A DNA stretch of 64,000 nt from Streptosporangium album (GCF_014203795.1 NZ_JACHJU010000004.1:434001-498000), one strand, 5' to 3'; positions 44,340 through 57,217 are shown, counted from the stretch's first letter. Numbers and translations are program-made. The notes: generated from the letters alone by a model not told the origin.

Positions 44340-46628
44340 ATGCGCGGCCGGGGGGTTGAATGGGCGACGATCCTCCGGCTGCTGGGGACCGTCGCGGACA
44401 CGACCGGCAACGTGGTGCTCGTGGAGGGTGAGCCGGGAATAGGCAAAAGCCTGCTGCTCGCGGAGGCGGCGACCATCGCGGCCTCGCGAGAGACGGCGGT
44501 CGCGACCGGCCGGGCCGACGAGATGGGACGGCTGATGCCGCTGGGCCCCCTGCTCTGGGCCCTGGAGGAGTCGCCGGCCGCGGCGGCCGTCGTCAGAAGC
44601 GACTTCCCCGACGGGCCGGGCCTGCTGATGTGGCTGGCCGAGCAGGTGCGGACCGCGCTGGAGCGGCGGACGGCCGGAAAACCGCTGCTCGTGACCCTGG
44701 ACGATCTCCAGTGGGCCGATCCCGCCACACTCATGGCCCTGCGGACGCTGCCGTCACGGCTGGCCTCCCGCCCGCTGGCATGGCTCCTGGCCCGGCGCAC
44801 CACGTGCGGCCACGGCGACTGCGACCGGCTGTTCGATCTCCTGGAGGAGGAGGGGGCCACCAGGATCTCGCTGCGCCCGCTCGACGACGGCGCCGTGGCC
44901 GAGGTCGTCGCCGACACCCTGAACGCGGCTCCCGGAGAGGAGCTGGCGGCCCTGTCGGCTCAGGCGGATGGCAACCCGTTCCTCCTGCTCGAACTCCTGA
45001 CCGGGCTGCGGGAGGAGGGCGCCGTACGGGTGAGCTCGGGTCTCGCCCGGCTGACCGGGACGTCGCTCCCTCTGCGCGTCCACACCGCCGTCCGCAGACG
45101 CCTCGACGAGGTGAGCGTCAGGACCCGGTACCTGCTGGAGGCGACCGCGGTGCTGGGACGCTCGTTCTCACCGGCGTACGCGGCCGAGATGCTCGGCGAG
45201 ACCCCTGCCTCGCTGCTCCCCGCCCTGGAGGAGGCACTGGCGGCCGGAGTGCTCGTCGTCACGCCCGATGAGCTGGCGTTCCGGCACGAGCTGGTGTGGC
45301 GGTCGATCGTGGAGACGGTGCCCGCGCCGGTGCGACAGGCGTTGCGCCAGCAGATCGGACGGGACTCCCCCTGCCGCCCGGCTCCCGGACGGCAGCACGC
45401 GGCCGGCGCCGCCGCCGACACCCTCGTGGCCCTGTCCCTGATCGCATGGGACGAGGGCAGGCTCTCGCGCGCGCTGGACCTGGCCCGCGAGGCCGCCGAA
45501 CTCCCGGGCAGCGAGCGCCATTCGCAGCCGAGGGCCGTCCTGACCACGATGCTGACCGACCTGTGGCTGCTCGACGAGGCGGAGGCGACGCTGGCGAGGA
45601 CCGAGGCGGAGGCCGTGGGGCAGCCGGCGTGGAGCGCCGAGATCCCCATCCTGCGCGCCCGCCTGGATCTGGCCGCCGGCCGGTTCGGCAGAGCGATCGA
45701 GCAGGCGGAGGCCGGGCTGACCGCCGCCGACACCATGGGAGCCCCGGTGCTCGCGTCCACGGCGCTCTCGGTGCTGGGCACCGCGTCGCTGCGGGCGGGC
45801 GACCTTCCCCGGGCGATCAGGTACCTGGAGAACGATCAGGCCAGAGGGCCGCGGAATGCGCCGTCGTACGCGCGGCTGCGGTCGGAGCTGACGGCGGGAC
45901 GGATCAGCGAGGCACGCGACGGGGCGGCGAGCGGGATGAGCTCGCTCAGCGGGGTCTACGACGCGCTGCCCCGGCATGCCGGGGCGCTGACCAGTGAACC
46001 CGCGGCCGCGGCCTGGCTCGTGCGGATGGCGCTGGCCGTACGGGACGAGCGCCGGGCCGACGCCGTGGTGGAAGCGGCCGAGGGCATCGCCTGGCGCAAC
46101 CCCCGGCTGCCCAACCTCTCGGTGTCCGCGGTCCACGCGCGCGGCCTGCGCAACCGCGATGCCGGGGCGCTCGGCCTCGCCGCGGCCGAGCACCCCGACC
46201 CGTGGGCCGGGGCCTCCGCGGCGGAGGATCTCGGCGTGCTGCTCGGCACCGACGCCGACACTCGGGACCTCGCCGTCGACAGCCTCAACAGCGCGCTCTC
46301 CCGCTACGCGTCGGTCGACGCGGTCCGCGACGTGGCGCGGGTACGGGGCAGGCTGCGTGTGCTGGGCGAGCGGCGCCGGCACTGGACCCGGACCGATCAT
46401 CCCGTGTCGGGGTGGGCCAGCCTCACCGGTACCGAACGCGCCGTCTGCGATCTCGTCGCCCAGGGGCTGACCAACCGGCAGGCCGCCGAGCAGATGTTCA
46501 TCAGCGAGCACACCGTCGCCTTCCATCTGCGCCAGGTCTTCCGCAAGCTGTGCATCCACTCACGTGTCGAGCTGGCCAGGCTCGCCGTGCAGGAGAGCAT
46601 CCACCCGGGTCAGCGGGACTCCCCCTGA
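44340..46628 (+). CDS. LAL-type LuxR family regulator with AAA/STAND ATPase domain
   Basis: A 762-residue regulator. Walker A is GEPGIGKS (residues 30-37) and Walker B LLVTLDDLQWADPATL; a long helical/TPR-like middle follows, and the end is a LuxR helix-turn-helix (LTGTERAVCDLVAQGLTNRQ, then FISEHTVAFHLRQVFRKL). LAL proteins activate secondary-metabolite or catabolic operons on binding ATP and an effector. The N-terminal F-x-G-R-x-x-E opening is reduced to GRGVEW, so the start is near complete. Its end overlaps the convergent reductase gene by 19 bases. The target is unknown; the long operator-free gap upstream gives no hint. Confidence 0.9.
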   Translation: MRGRGVEWATILRLLGTVADTTGNVVLVEGEPGIGKSLLLAEAATIAASRETAVATGRADEMGRLMPLGPLLWALEESPAAAAVVRSDFPDGPGLLMWLAEQVRTALERRTAGKPLLVTLDDLQWADPATLMALRTLPSRLASRPLAWLLARRTTCGHGDCDRLFDLLEEEGATRISLRPLDDGAVAEVVADTLNAAPGEELAALSAQADGNPFLLLELLTGLREEGAVRVSSGLARLTGTSLPLRVHTAVRRRLDEVSVRTRYLLEATAVLGRSFSPAYAAEMLGETPASLLPALEEALAAGVLVVTPDELAFRHELVWRSIVETVPAPVRQALRQQIGRDSPCRPAPGRQHAAGAAADTLVALSLIAWDEGRLSRALDLAREAAELPGSERHSQPRAVLTTMLTDLWLLDEAEATLARTEAEAVGQPAWSAEIPILRARLDLAAGRFGRAIEQAEAGLTAADTMGAPVLASTALSVLGTASLRAGDLPRAIRYLENDQARGPRNAPSYARLRSELTAGRISEARDGAASGMSSLSGVYDALPRHAGALTSEPAAAAWLVRMALAVRDERRADAVVEAAEGIAWRNPRLPNLSVSAVHARGLRNRDAGALGLAAAEHPDPWAGASAAEDLGVLLGTDADTRDLAVDSLNSALSRYASVDAVRDVARVRGRLRVLGERRRHWTRTDHPVSGWASLTGTERAVCDLVAQGLTNRQAAEQMFISEHTVAFHLRQVFRKLCIHSRVELARLAVQESIHPGQRDSP

Positions 46629-48226
46629 CGTGCGAAGTGCTCGTGCACCAGCCGGATCGCCATGGAGCCCTCACCCACCGCCGAGGCGACCCGTTTGATC
46701 GACTGGCTTCTGACGTCGCCCACCGCGAAAATACCCGGCCGGTTGGTCTCCAGGGGCAGTCCCCCCTCGAAACCGGTGAGGATGAATCCCTTGTCGTCGA
46801 GGGCGAGTTCGGAGGCGAGCCAGGTCGTGCAGGGGTCGGCGCCGATGAAGACGAACATGGCCCGCGTGTCCAGTCGCAGTCGCTCCCCGGTGTGCGTGTC
46901 CTCGGCGAGGACGGCCTCCAGCGCGTGAGGACCGACGAGCTCGCGCACCTCGGTGTGGAGCATCACCTCCACCTTGGGATTGCTCTCGATCCGGTCGATG
47001 AGATAGCGCGACATGTCCTGCGCGATGTCATCGGCGCGGATGAGCAGGCGCACCGACACGGCGTGCTCGGACAGGAAGATCGTCGCCTGTCCCGCCGAGT
47101 TGCCGCCGCCCACGACCACGACCTGCTCGCCCCGGCACAGCCCGGCCTCGGCACGGGTGGCGGCGTAGTAGACCCCGTTGCCCTCGAAGTCCTCCAGCCG
47201 CGGCACGGCGAGCTTGCGGTAGCGGGCCCCGGTGGCGATGACGATCGTACGGCCCTCGATCGATGGCGCGTCGCGGAGCCCGACGACGTAGTGCCCGTTC
47301 TTCCGCTTGAGCGAGGTGGCCTCGGCGGGCACACCGAGGTGCGCGCCGAACTTCCTGGCCTGGATGACCGCCCGCTCGGCGAGCTCACCGCCGGAGATCC
47401 CCGAGGGGAAACCCAGATAGTTCTCGATGCACGACGAGGTGCCCGCCTGCCCGCCGGTCGCGACCGCGTCGAGCACCACGGTGCGCAGCCCCTCCGACGC
47501 CCCGTATACTCCGGCGGCCAGGCCCGCCGGTCCCGCTCCCACGATGACGAGGTCGACGACATCCTCCGGCACGGACGGCACCGGCAGGCCGATGGCGAGG
47601 GCCAGTTCGGCGTTGCTGGGATTGCGCAGGACCTGAGTCCCGCCCAGGATCACGACCGGCGTCTCGGCCGCCGTTATGCCGAGATTGTGCACCAGCGCCT
47701 CGGCCTCCTTGTCCTCCTCCAGGTCGATCCATCGGTACGGCAGCCGGTTGCGGGCGACGAACTGCCGCAGCCGGTGGGTGTCCGGCGAGTAACGGGAGCC
47801 GATGATCCTCAGCCCGGCCCCGCTGCTGATCAACATCGAGCGGCGGATCATGAAGGCCCGCAGGATCAGATCTCCCAGTTCCGGATCGTGGGCGACGATC
47901 TGCCTCAGGCGCCAGGTGGGGACCGCCAGGACCTCGCCGGCCTCGCAGACGACCACCGTCGTGAACTCCTTCTGGCCGGTGAGCATCCCGAGCTCACCGA
48001 GGAAACGACCCGGCCCGTGTATCCGCGCGACCCGCTCGTCCTGGATGACGGCCACCTTTCCCGCGAGGATGACGAAGAAGTCGGAGCTGCTCTCGCCCTC
48101 GCGGAGCAGGATGTCGCCCGTCCGGGTGGGCTGCCGGGCGCCGTAGGTCGCGAGCCTGGCGATCTGCTCGTCATCCAGCCGGGGAAAGGCCCCGTGGTGG
48201 TCGGGTGTCTCGGCGAACGCGTCCAT
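46610..48226 (-). CDS. Thioredoxin-reductase-like flavoprotein with N-terminal cNMP-binding domain
   Basis: A 538-residue fusion. Residues about 15-130 form a cyclic-nucleotide-binding jelly roll (GDILLREGESSSDFFVILAGKVAV, GRFLGELGML); 155-220 look like a glutaredoxin/NrdH-like linker (LPYRWIDLEEDKEAEALV); 230 onward is the FAD/NADPH oxidoreductase with VIVGAGPAGLAAGVYGASEG, GGQAGTSSCIENYLGFPSG, VVVVGGGNSAGQAT and the FAD-binding GIFAVGDVR. The CxxC redox pair of true thioredoxin reductase is replaced (AATRAEAGL), leaving a lone Cys in SSCIENY. It is coupled to the thioredoxin gene (one base apart) and so probably acts with it in the stress block. Confidence 0.88.
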   Translation of the reverse strand: MDAFAETPDHHGAFPRLDDEQIARLATYGARQPTRTGDILLREGESSSDFFVILAGKVAVIQDERVARIHGPGRFLGELGMLTGQKEFTTVVVCEAGEVLAVPTWRLRQIVAHDPELGDLILRAFMIRRSMLISSGAGLRIIGSRYSPDTHRLRQFVARNRLPYRWIDLEEDKEAEALVHNLGITAAETPVVILGGTQVLRNPSNAELALAIGLPVPSVPEDVVDLVIVGAGPAGLAAGVYGASEGLRTVVLDAVATGGQAGTSSCIENYLGFPSGISGGELAERAVIQARKFGAHLGVPAEATSLKRKNGHYVVGLRDAPSIEGRTIVIATGARYRKLAVPRLEDFEGNGVYYAATRAEAGLCRGEQVVVVGGGNSAGQATIFLSEHAVSVRLLIRADDIAQDMSRYLIDRIESNPKVEVMLHTEVRELVGPHALEAVLAEDTHTGERLRLDTRAMFVFIGADPCTTWLASELALDDKGFILTGFEGGLPLETNRPGIFAVGDVRSQSIKRVASAVGEGSMAIRLVHEHFARQGESR

Positions 48227-48227
48227 C

Positions 48228-48671
48228 TCAGCCGCTCTTCCGCCCCGCCGCGATCGCGCCGTCGACCCAGGTGCGGAGTTCGGCGGCCGGTGCCGCGCCC
48301 GCTCTCTCTGCCACGACCCGGCCGCCGCTCAGCACCATCAGATAGGGGATGTTGCGGATGGCGAACCGCTCGGAGAGCTTGGGCGACCGGTCCACGTCGA
48401 CCTTGACGAGTTTCACCTTGCCGGCGAGGTCTTCGGCGACCCGGTCGAGCGCCGGGCTGACCATCCGGCAGGGCCCGCACCAGGCCGCCCAGAAGTCCAC
48501 GACCACCGGGACCGTCGAGGCCTCGGCCACCTCGGCGAAGTCGTCGTCTCCGGCCTCGGCGATCCACGGAAGCGGTTGACGGCACTTACCGCAGCGCGGA
48601 ATGCTCGACGCGACCGCGGGCACCCTGTTCTTCTGCCCGCAGTTCTTACATTGCACGATATTTGTTGACAT
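48228..48671 (-). CDS. Thioredoxin with N-terminal zinc ribbon (Trx2 type)
   Basis: A 147-residue protein. C8, C11, C27 and C30 form a zinc ribbon as in E. coli TrxC, and the active site is W-C65-G-P-C68 in AAWCGPCRM, followed by the cis-proline IRNIPYLMV. Zinc-ribbon thioredoxins are induced by oxidative stress and can sense it by losing zinc. It lies 12 bases after clpB and one base before the reductase, within the stress operon. Confidence 0.92.
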   Translation of the reverse strand: MSTNIVQCKNCGQKNRVPAVASSIPRCGKCRQPLPWIAEAGDDDFAEVAEASTVPVVVDFWAAWCGPCRMVSPALDRVAEDLAGKVKLVKVDVDRSPKLSERFAIRNIPYLMVLSGGRVVAERAGAAPAAELRTWVDGAIAAGRKSG

Positions 48672-48683
48672 GCCCGCTTCCCC

Positions 48684-51280
<2,597 letters not shown>

Positions 51281-51290
<10 letters not shown>

Positions 51291-51592
51291 TGCGGTCCTC
51301 CTGTAGTGCGGGAACGGTTGCGCTGGGCCGCCTCCAGGCGCGCGATGCGGTCGAGCAGGTCCACCACGAGGCCGAGTGCCGCGTAGTTGAGCGCGAACCC
51401 CGCACGCAGGCGCTGGATCCGCGCCATGGCGTACACCTGGGGCAGCGGGAACCACAGGGCTCCGGCCGCGTCGGACTGCGCGTCGAGCACGCCCAGGGTG
51501 ACAAGGCGCCGTACCAGGTCCGGATGCGTCCCGGTGGCCCGGGCGAACGACTCCAGGTCCAGCCGTTGGGGCCGGGTGAGGGCATAGATCAT
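51281..51592 (-). CDS. MerR-like chaperone modulator (CbpM/HspR-like)
   Basis: A 103-residue protein. The segment [27 protein letters not shown] is the CbpM/MerR-type helix, with [21 protein letters not shown] and a coiled-coil tail following. In actinobacteria this place after dnaJ usually holds hspR, the MerR-type heat-shock repressor; here the N-terminal DNA-binding wing is reduced and the protein is closer to CbpM, which inhibits the J-domain of CbpA. Its start overlaps the dnaJ-like stop by four bases. Whether it binds DNA or the J-protein cannot be told from sequence. Confidence 0.7.
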
Positions 51593-52548
51593 CGCCGTCT
51601 CCTCGGGTCGAAGGTCGAGACCGCGGCGAGCTGCTCGAACAGCCGCCGCTCCTCGTCCGACAGCGTGTGCGGAACCATGATCTTCACCTCGGCGAACAGG
51701 TCTCCCGGTACGCCGCGCGGGTTCGGCATCCCCCTGCCGCGCAGCCGCAGCCTCCGGCCGCTGGAGGTCCCGGGGGGCACCTTGACCTTGGCCTCGCCCG
51801 CCGGGGTGTCGACGACGACGGACGCGCCGAGCGCCGCCTCCCACGGGCTGACCGGTAGCTGGACGTAGATGTCGCGCCCCTCGACCCGGTAACGGGAGTG
51901 CGGCATGATCCTGACGACCAGGTACAGGTCTCCCGCGGCGGCGCCCTCACTGCCCCGGCCGCCCTGCCCGGCCAGCCGGATGCGCTGCCCGTCGGCCACT
52001 CCCGCCGGGATGTTGACGTCGATCCGGCGGCCCCCCACGATGATCGAGCGGCGACCGCCCCGGTAGGCCTCCTCCACGGTCAGCTCGATCTCCGCCTCCT
52101 GGTCGGCGCCGGGGATCGGCCCCCAGCCCCGGCCCGCCTGCCCCGCCCGGCCCGCCCTGCCGGAGAACAGCCCTTCCAGGAGATCCTCGAAGTCGACGCC
52201 CTCTCCGAAACCCGCCGGCCCGCCCGGGCCGGCTCCGGCTCCGGCTCCGGCCCGCCTGCTCCGTCCGCCCCGCCCGGCTCTGGCGCGCGCCCAGGTCTCC
52301 GGGTCCACGTCTTCGGGCACCTGGCGGAAATCGGCGCCGAACGCGTCGTAGCGGCGGCGCGTTCCGGGGTCGGACAGGACGCTGTAGGCCTCCGAGATCT
52401 CCTTGAAGCGGTCCTCGGCGCCCGGATCCTTGTTGACGTCGGGGTGGTAGGTCCGCGCGAGCTTGCGGTAGGCGCGCTGGATCTCCTCCTGACTCGCGCC
52501 TCGCGGCACCCCAAGGCTCTCGTAGAAGTCACGGGTCGCGGTGGCCAT
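51589..52548 (-). CDS. DnaJ-like co-chaperone of the CbpA type
   Basis: A 319-residue J-protein. The J domain has H35PD37 in YHPDVNK; a glycine/arginine-rich linker (about 90-130, [16 protein letters not shown]) leads directly to two substrate-binding barrels ([34 protein letters not shown]). The four CxxCxGxG zinc repeats of DnaJ are absent, which defines the CbpA class. I start at the second of two ATGs (52548), as GGAGG then lies four bases upstream. It overlaps the grpE stop by one base. Confidence 0.9.
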   Translation of the reverse strand: MATATRDFYESLGVPRGASQEEIQRAYRKLARTYHPDVNKDPGAEDRFKEISEAYSVLSDPGTRRRYDAFGADFRQVPEDVDPETWARARAGRGGRSRRAGAGAGAGPGGPAGFGEGVDFEDLLEGLFSGRAGRAGQAGRGWGPIPGADQEAEIELTVEEAYRGGRRSIIVGGRRIDVNIPAGVADGQRIRLAGQGGRGSEGAAAGDLYLVVRIMPHSRYRVEGRDIYVQLPVSPWEAALGASVVVDTPAGEAKVKVPPGTSSGRRLRLRGRGMPNPRGVPGDLFAEVKIMVPHTLSDEERRLFEQLAAVSTFDPRRRR

Positions 52549-53048
52549 CATTCCTCCTTGGCCACCACGACCAGCGCGGGCCGCAGTTGCCGCTCACCGT
52601 CTCCGTAAGCCGGCCGTACCACGTGCAGGACCGTCCCCTCGGGCACCCCCTCCTGCGCGAGCGTGGCCACCGCCTCGTGCCTGGCCGGGTCGAACTCCGT
52701 GCCGGCGTCGTCCCGGCGCGGGAACCCCAGCCGGGCGAGCACGTCCAGAGCCTGGTCCCGGATCGCCCGCAGCCCCTCCATGATGGAGGGCGGATCGCCT
52801 TCGGCGTGTTCCAGCGCGCGTTCCAGGTTGTCCAGCACGGGCAGCCATTCGGCAGCCGCCCGCGCCCGCTCCTCGGCCCGCACCCGGTCGGCGTCGCGGC
52901 TGACGCGCTTGCGCAGGTTGTCCAGATCGGCCAGGGCGCGCCGCCACCGGTCCTCCAGATCCGCGACGCGGGCCTCGAGTTCGGCCGCGTCCGGAGGGGT
53001 GCTCTCGGCTCCCTGGACGGCCTCCTCTTGTCCTGGTTCGTCACTCAT
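52548..53048 (-). CDS. grpE: GrpE nucleotide exchange factor
   Basis: A 166-residue protein with a long N-terminal coiled coil ([31 protein letters not shown]) and a C-terminal beta domain with the signature [22 protein letters not shown] and [20 protein letters not shown]. GrpE opens the DnaK nucleotide site to release ADP. It starts at 53048, overlapping the dnaK end by eight bases. Confidence 0.94.
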   Translation of the reverse strand: MSDEPGQEEAVQGAESTPPDAAELEARVADLEDRWRRALADLDNLRKRVSRDADRVRAEERARAAAEWLPVLDNLERALEHAEGDPPSIMEGLRAIRDQALDVLARLGFPRRDDAGTEFDPARHEAVATLAQEGVPEGTVLHVVRPAYGDGERQLRPALVVVAKEE

Positions 53049-54957
53049 CGGTCGTGAACTCCGCGTCGATGACATCATCGTCCCCACCCGCGCCGCCCCC
53101 CCGAGCTCCCTGAGCTCCCTGAGCTCCTGGAGCGCCCTGGGCTCCCCCCGCGGGTTGGCCGACGGAGACGGCGGCGAGGCTCTGGTAGATCTGCTGCAGC
53201 TCGGAGGTCAGGGACCGGAGCCGGTCGATTGGCGTGTCCTGCTGCTTGACCGCCTCACGGGCGTCGTTCACCAGCATCTCCGCCCGCGCCTTCTCATGGA
53301 CGGGCACCGCGTCCCCCAGCTCGTTCAGCCGCCGTTCCACCTGGTAGGCGGCGCTGTCGAGCTCGTTTCGCGCGTCGACCGCCTGCCGCAGCCGCACATC
53401 CTCGTCACGGTGCTGCTCGGCGTCGGAGACCATGCGCTCGACCTCGCTCTGGTCGAGGTTGGAGCTCTCGCTGATGGTGATGCGCTGCTCGGCGTTGGTG
53501 TCCTTGTCCTTGGCCGAGACGTTCACGATCCCGTTCGCGTCGACGTCGAAGGTCACCTCCACCTGGGGTTCACCGCGCGGCGCCGATCTGATGTTCTCCA
53601 GCCGGAACCGGCCCAACGCCCGGTTGTCGGCGGCGCGCTCGCGCTCCCCCTGGAGCACCACCACGTCGACCGCGTTCTGGTTGTCCTCCGCGGTGCTGAA
53701 CACCTCGGTACGGCGGGCCGGGATCGTCGTGTTGCGCTCGATGACCTTGGTCATGATCCCGCCGAGTGTCTCGATGCCGAGCGAGAGCGGCGTCACGTCC
53801 AGCAGGACGACGTCCCGCACCTCGCCCTTGATGACGGCCGCCTGGACCGCCGCGCCCATCGCCACGACCTCGTCGGGGTTGACCGTCATGTTCGGTTCCT
53901 TGCCACCGGTCATGCGGCGGATCAGGTTCTGCACGGCGGGCATCCTGGTCGAGCCGCCCACCAGGATCACCTCGTCGATGTCGTCCGAGGTGAGCTTGGC
54001 GTCGGCTATGGCCTGCTTGACGGGCCCCTTGCAGCGTTCCAGCAGATCGGCTGTGATCTCCTCGAACGTCGCCCGCCGCAGCGTGGTGTTCAGATGCTTG
54101 GGTCCCGAGGCGTCCGCCGTGACGAAGGGCAGGCTGATCTGCGTCTGGGTGACCGCGGACAGTTCGACCTTGGCCTTCTCCGCCGCCTCGAACAGCCGTT
54201 GCAGCGCCTGGGGGTCGTTGCGCAGGTCGATGCCGGTGTCCCGCTGGAACTCGTCGGCGAGATAGTCGACGATGCGCCGGTCGAAGTCGTCGCCGCCCAG
54301 ATGGGTGTCACCCGAGGTCGACCGCACCTCGACGACGCCGTCGCCGATGGTGAGGATGCTGACGTCGAACGTCCCGCCGCCCAGGTCGAAGACCAGCACG
54401 GTCTCGTTCTCCTTGCGGTCCAGACCGTAGGCGAGGGCGGCCGCGGTCGGCTCGTTGATGATCCTCAGCACCTCCAGGCCCGCGATCTTCCCGGCATCCT
54501 TGGTCGCCTGACGCTGGGAGTCGTTGAAGTAGGCGGGCACGGTGATGACGGCCTCGGTGACCTTCTCCCCGAGGAACTTCGCGGCGTCGTCGACAAGCTT
54601 GCGCAGGACCTGCGCGGCGATCTCCTCCGGCGCGTACTGCTTGCCGTGAACCTGGAAACGGACGGCCCCGTCCGGCCCGGCCACCACGTCGAACGACACG
54701 GCGTTCATCTCGCTGGTGACCTCGTCGTAACGGCGCCCGATGAACCGCTTGGCCGAGTAGATGGTCCCCTTGGGATTGAGGATGGCCTGGCGCCGGGCGA
54801 GCTGTCCGACCAGGCGCTCCCCCTGCTCGGTGAAGGCCACGACCGACGGCGTCGTCCGCGACCCTTCGGCGTTGGGGATGACCGTGGGCTGGTTGCCCTC
54901 CATCGTGGCGATCACCGAGTTGGTGGTGCCGAGGTCGATCCCGACAGCTCTAGCCAT
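53041..54957 (-). CDS. dnaK: DnaK chaperone (Hsp70)
   Basis: A 638-residue Hsp70. The ATPase domain starts [20 protein letters not shown], with phosphate loop motifs [19 protein letters not shown] and [14 protein letters not shown]; the substrate-binding domain follows ([14 protein letters not shown]), then a helical lid and a Gly/Ala-rich tail ending [15 protein letters not shown] lies five bases before the ATG. The operon order dnaK-grpE-dnaJ-type-MerR-type matches the actinobacterial heat-shock operon, but I see no HAIR (CTTGAGT-N7-ACTCAAG) upstream. It may be a second copy, distinct from the HspR-controlled one. Confidence 0.96.
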   Translation of the reverse strand: MARAVGIDLGTTNSVIATMEGNQPTVIPNAEGSRTTPSVVAFTEQGERLVGQLARRQAILNPKGTIYSAKRFIGRRYDEVTSEMNAVSFDVVAGPDGAVRFQVHGKQYAPEEIAAQVLRKLVDDAAKFLGEKVTEAVITVPAYFNDSQRQATKDAGKIAGLEVLRIINEPTAAALAYGLDRKENETVLVFDLGGGTFDVSILTIGDGVVEVRSTSGDTHLGGDDFDRRIVDYLADEFQRDTGIDLRNDPQALQRLFEAAEKAKVELSAVTQTQISLPFVTADASGPKHLNTTLRRATFEEITADLLERCKGPVKQAIADAKLTSDDIDEVILVGGSTRMPAVQNLIRRMTGGKEPNMTVNPDEVVAMGAAVQAAVIKGEVRDVVLLDVTPLSLGIETLGGIMTKVIERNTTIPARRTEVFSTAEDNQNAVDVVVLQGERERAADNRALGRFRLENIRSAPRGEPQVEVTFDVDANGIVNVSAKDKDTNAEQRITISESSNLDQSEVERMVSDAEQHRDEDVRLRQAVDARNELDSAAYQVERRLNELGDAVPVHEKARAEMLVNDAREAVKQQDTPIDRLRSLTSELQQIYQSLAAVSVGQPAGGAQGAPGAQGAQGARGGGAGGDDDVIDAEFTTDE

Positions 54958-55017
54958 GCTGACCTCCAGTGTGGGCTGTACTGTCGACACTCGTCGCCCG
55001 GCGCGCTCGCCACATCC

Positions 55018-55224
55018 TCAGACCTGGTAGTTCTGCTCCCCGGTGAGCTGCGGGTCCGGATGGTAGGTGTACGCGGCCTCGACCCGCCGGCGGACCCCTG
55101 GCAGTCGCTCATGAATCCGATCTTCGAGCCCCGGCAGCACGTTCCGGGCGAGTTCGGTGACCGCACCGGGAGAGGCGAGCAGCCCGACCCGCGCCTCCGT
55201 TGTCTGGGAGCCTTCTCCCGCCAC
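55018..55224 (-). pseudogene. Fragment of a conserved actinobacterial protein (truncated)
   Basis: A 68-codon frame reads RVGLLASPGAVTELARNVLPGLEDRIHERLPGVR, matching the opening of a group of long actinobacterial membrane-associated proteins of unknown function. It then leaves the pattern and stops 61 bases before dnaK. It is probably a broken copy, or a short gene of unknown role; confidence is low. Confidence 0.35.
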
Positions 55225-55242
55225 GGAACCGTGCCGCTAGAG

Positions 55243-55713
55243 CTAAAACGTGTGTGGGGTGCCGATGTTGAGGAGCCTGCGCGCCTCCGCCGCGTGGTCG
55301 GCATCGACCAAGATCTCGTAGCGGTTGGCGACGATCGCGCTGGACGACAGGAAGTCCCGCTTGCCGCCGGTCAGCGCGTGACCGATCAATCCGAAGATCG
55401 CCCCCGCGATGGCACCCCAGATGAGTGCCCACAGCACCAGGAGGAAGGGAAACCGTCCGGGGGTGAAGATGGCGAGGAACAGGCCGATCAGCAGGCCGAT
55501 CCACGCGCCCGTCGCGGCCCCCATCCCGACTGCGCGCAGGTAGGTCAGCCGCCCGAGCACCCTTTCGACAAGCCGGAGATCGACTCCGACGATCATGGTG
55601 TGCTCGACAGGGAACCGCTGGTCCGACAGGCTGTCCACGGCCCGCTGGGCCTCTTCGTAGGTGCTGTAGGTCGCCACCGTTTCACGGGCGGCCATAGTGG
55701 GCTCAGGTCGCAT
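55243..55713 (-). CDS. General stress protein 17M-like membrane protein
   Basis: A 156-residue protein. ETVATYSTYEEAQRAVDSLSDQRFPVEHTMIVG is the YflT/general-stress-protein 17M domain; a glycine-zipper helix pair (GAATGAWIGLLIGLFLAIFTPG and LLVLWALIWGAIAGAIFGLIGH) inserts into the membrane. The ATG at 55713 follows AAGGGA by six bases. Located just before the dnaK operon, it fits the stress theme of the block. Confidence 0.8.
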   Translation of the reverse strand: MRPEPTMAARETVATYSTYEEAQRAVDSLSDQRFPVEHTMIVGVDLRLVERVLGRLTYLRAVGMGAATGAWIGLLIGLFLAIFTPGRFPFLLVLWALIWGAIAGAIFGLIGHALTGGKRDFLSSSAIVANRYEILVDADHAAEARRLLNIGTPHTF

Positions 55714-55791
55714 GACGCTTCCCTTCACGATGAGTGATACTCCCTCACCGTGACCGCATCACCGCGCCCCGCACATCCCCAGGTCTGGTAG

Positions 55792-56427
55792 TCACCCCGC
55801 CGCCGCGGACTCCTCGTTCTCCCGATCGGCCAGCCTGGCGGCGCGGCGCTTGACGAGCAGCGTGGTCACCACACCGAACAGCACCACGAGCCCCAGCCCC
55901 ACCCAGGAGAAGCCCTTGAGCCACTTCTCGGCGACCCGGCCCAGGTAGTAGACGACAGCGGTGGTCCCGCCCGCCCAGGCCACCCCGCCGAGCACGTTGG
56001 CGACGAGGAACCTCCAGTACGGCATGCGCAGGGCTCCGGCGAGCGGACCTGCCAGGATGCGCAGCAGCGCGATGAACCGGCCGAAGAACACCGTCCACAT
56101 GCCGTAGCGGTGGAAGTAGTGCCCCGCCTTGGCGATGTGGGCCGGCCCGAAGTGCTTGGGGAACCTGCGCCCCAGCCGGTCGAACAGGGGCTGGCCGCCC
56201 TTGCGGCCGATGGCGTAACCGATGGAGTCGCCGACGATGGCTCCGGCGCTGGCGCAGATCCCGACCCAGAGCGGATCGACCACGCCTTTGGCCGCCAGCA
56301 GCGCGGAACTGACCAGGACGATCTCCCCGGGCAGCGGGATGCCCAGACTCTCCAGCCCGATCACCAGGGCCACCAGGGCACAGATCCACACGGGGGGAAT
56401 CGCCTGGAGCCATTCGTCGACATGCAT
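55792..56427 (-). CDS. DedA family (VTT domain) membrane protein, second copy
   Basis: A 211-residue protein with about five membrane segments and the DedA motif ESLGIPLPGEIVLVSSALLA, then GDSIGYAIGRKGG, FFGRFIALLRILAGPLAG and a W-A-G-G-T helix. It differs in detail from the copy at 33525-34166 and is likely a paralogue for the same kind of lipid-carrier transport. AAGGTGG lies six bases before the ATG. Confidence 0.9.
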   Translation of the reverse strand: MHVDEWLQAIPPVWICALVALVIGLESLGIPLPGEIVLVSSALLAAKGVVDPLWVGICASAGAIVGDSIGYAIGRKGGQPLFDRLGRRFPKHFGPAHIAKAGHYFHRYGMWTVFFGRFIALLRILAGPLAGALRMPYWRFLVANVLGGVAWAGGTTAVVYYLGRVAEKWLKGFSWVGLGLVVLFGVVTTLLVKRRAARLADRENEESAAAG

Positions 56428-56454
56428 GACCGCCACCTTATTCCGTCGACCCCG

Positions 56455-57102
56455 CTATTCCGGTCCGGGCATCAGGCCGTGGCGGAAGGCATAGGTCACC
56501 GCCTGGGCGCGATCACGGAGGCCGGCCTTGGCGAACAGGTTGTTGATGTGGGTCTTGACCGTCGCCTCCGAGATGAACAGCTCACCGGCGATCTCACCGT
56601 TCGACCGGCCCTCCGCGATCAGCCGCAGCACGTCGCCTTCGCGGGGGGTGAGCCCGTCGGGCAGGTCGGGCGCGCGGCGCATCCTGGTCACCGCGTCCGC
56701 CAGCCGTCGCTGGATCCCCGGGTCGAACTGGGCCTGGCCGCCGACCACGGTGGCGATGGCGCAGGCCAGCGACTCGGCGTCGGTGTCCTTGGTCAGGTAG
56801 CCACGCGCCCCCGCGCCCAGCGCGGCGAACACCGACTCGTCGTCGGAGTAGGTGGTCAGGACGACCACCTGGACGCCCTGGTGGGCGGCCCGGATCCGGC
56901 GGGTGGCCTCCACCCCGTCCATCCGGGGCATCCGCAGATCCATCAGCACCACGTCGGGCCGGAGCGAAGCCGCCAGCCGTACCGCCTCCTGCCCATCGGC
57001 GGCGGTCCCCGCCACCTCGATACCCGGCAGCAGGCCGAGCAGCAGGACCAGCCCCTCCCGGACGACGGTCTGGTCGTCGGCGACCAGGACCCGCACGGTC
57101 AT
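56455..57102 (-). CDS. NarL/LuxR-type response regulator
   Basis: A 215-residue regulator: receiver domain with D9-D10, phospho-acceptor D55 in VVLMDLRMPRMDG and K near 105 (YLTKDTD), then a LuxR helix-turn-helix (LTPREGDVLRLIAEG, SNGEIAGELFISEATVKTHIN). GGAGGGAG lies about six bases before the ATG at 57102; the frame open upstream of it is arginine-rich and excluded. It pairs with the sensor kinase encoded 115 bases before it and probably controls the divergent ABC exporter. Confidence 0.92.
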   Translation of the reverse strand: MTVRVLVADDQTVVREGLVLLLGLLPGIEVAGTAADGQEAVRLAASLRPDVVLMDLRMPRMDGVEATRRIRAAHQGVQVVVLTTYSDDESVFAALGAGARGYLTKDTDAESLACAIATVVGGQAQFDPGIQRRLADAVTRMRRAPDLPDGLTPREGDVLRLIAEGRSNGEIAGELFISEATVKTHINNLFAKAGLRDRAQAVTYAFRHGLMPGPE

Positions 57103-57217
57103 CGGCTCTCCCTCCACACCGCGACGCCGCCTCCCGCGGCCGGCACCGCCCCGCTCCCCACGGCAGCACCGCTCACCGACCACCCGGCGCCCGCCCGCGC
57201 GCCGCTCCCCCGCCACG

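Noticed and set aside
54958-55242. HAIR operator (HspR site) upstream of dnaK
   Set aside because: No CTTGAGT-N7-ACTCAAG or close variant is present on either strand, so I do not claim HspR control.
52663-55737. A 1024-codon open frame on the plus strand opposite dnaK and grpE
   Set aside because: It is antisense to strongly conserved chaperone genes, has no family features, and is explained by the GC-rich third positions of the true genes. The same holds for long plus-strand frames at 1654-3564, 3371-4873 and 46202-48406.
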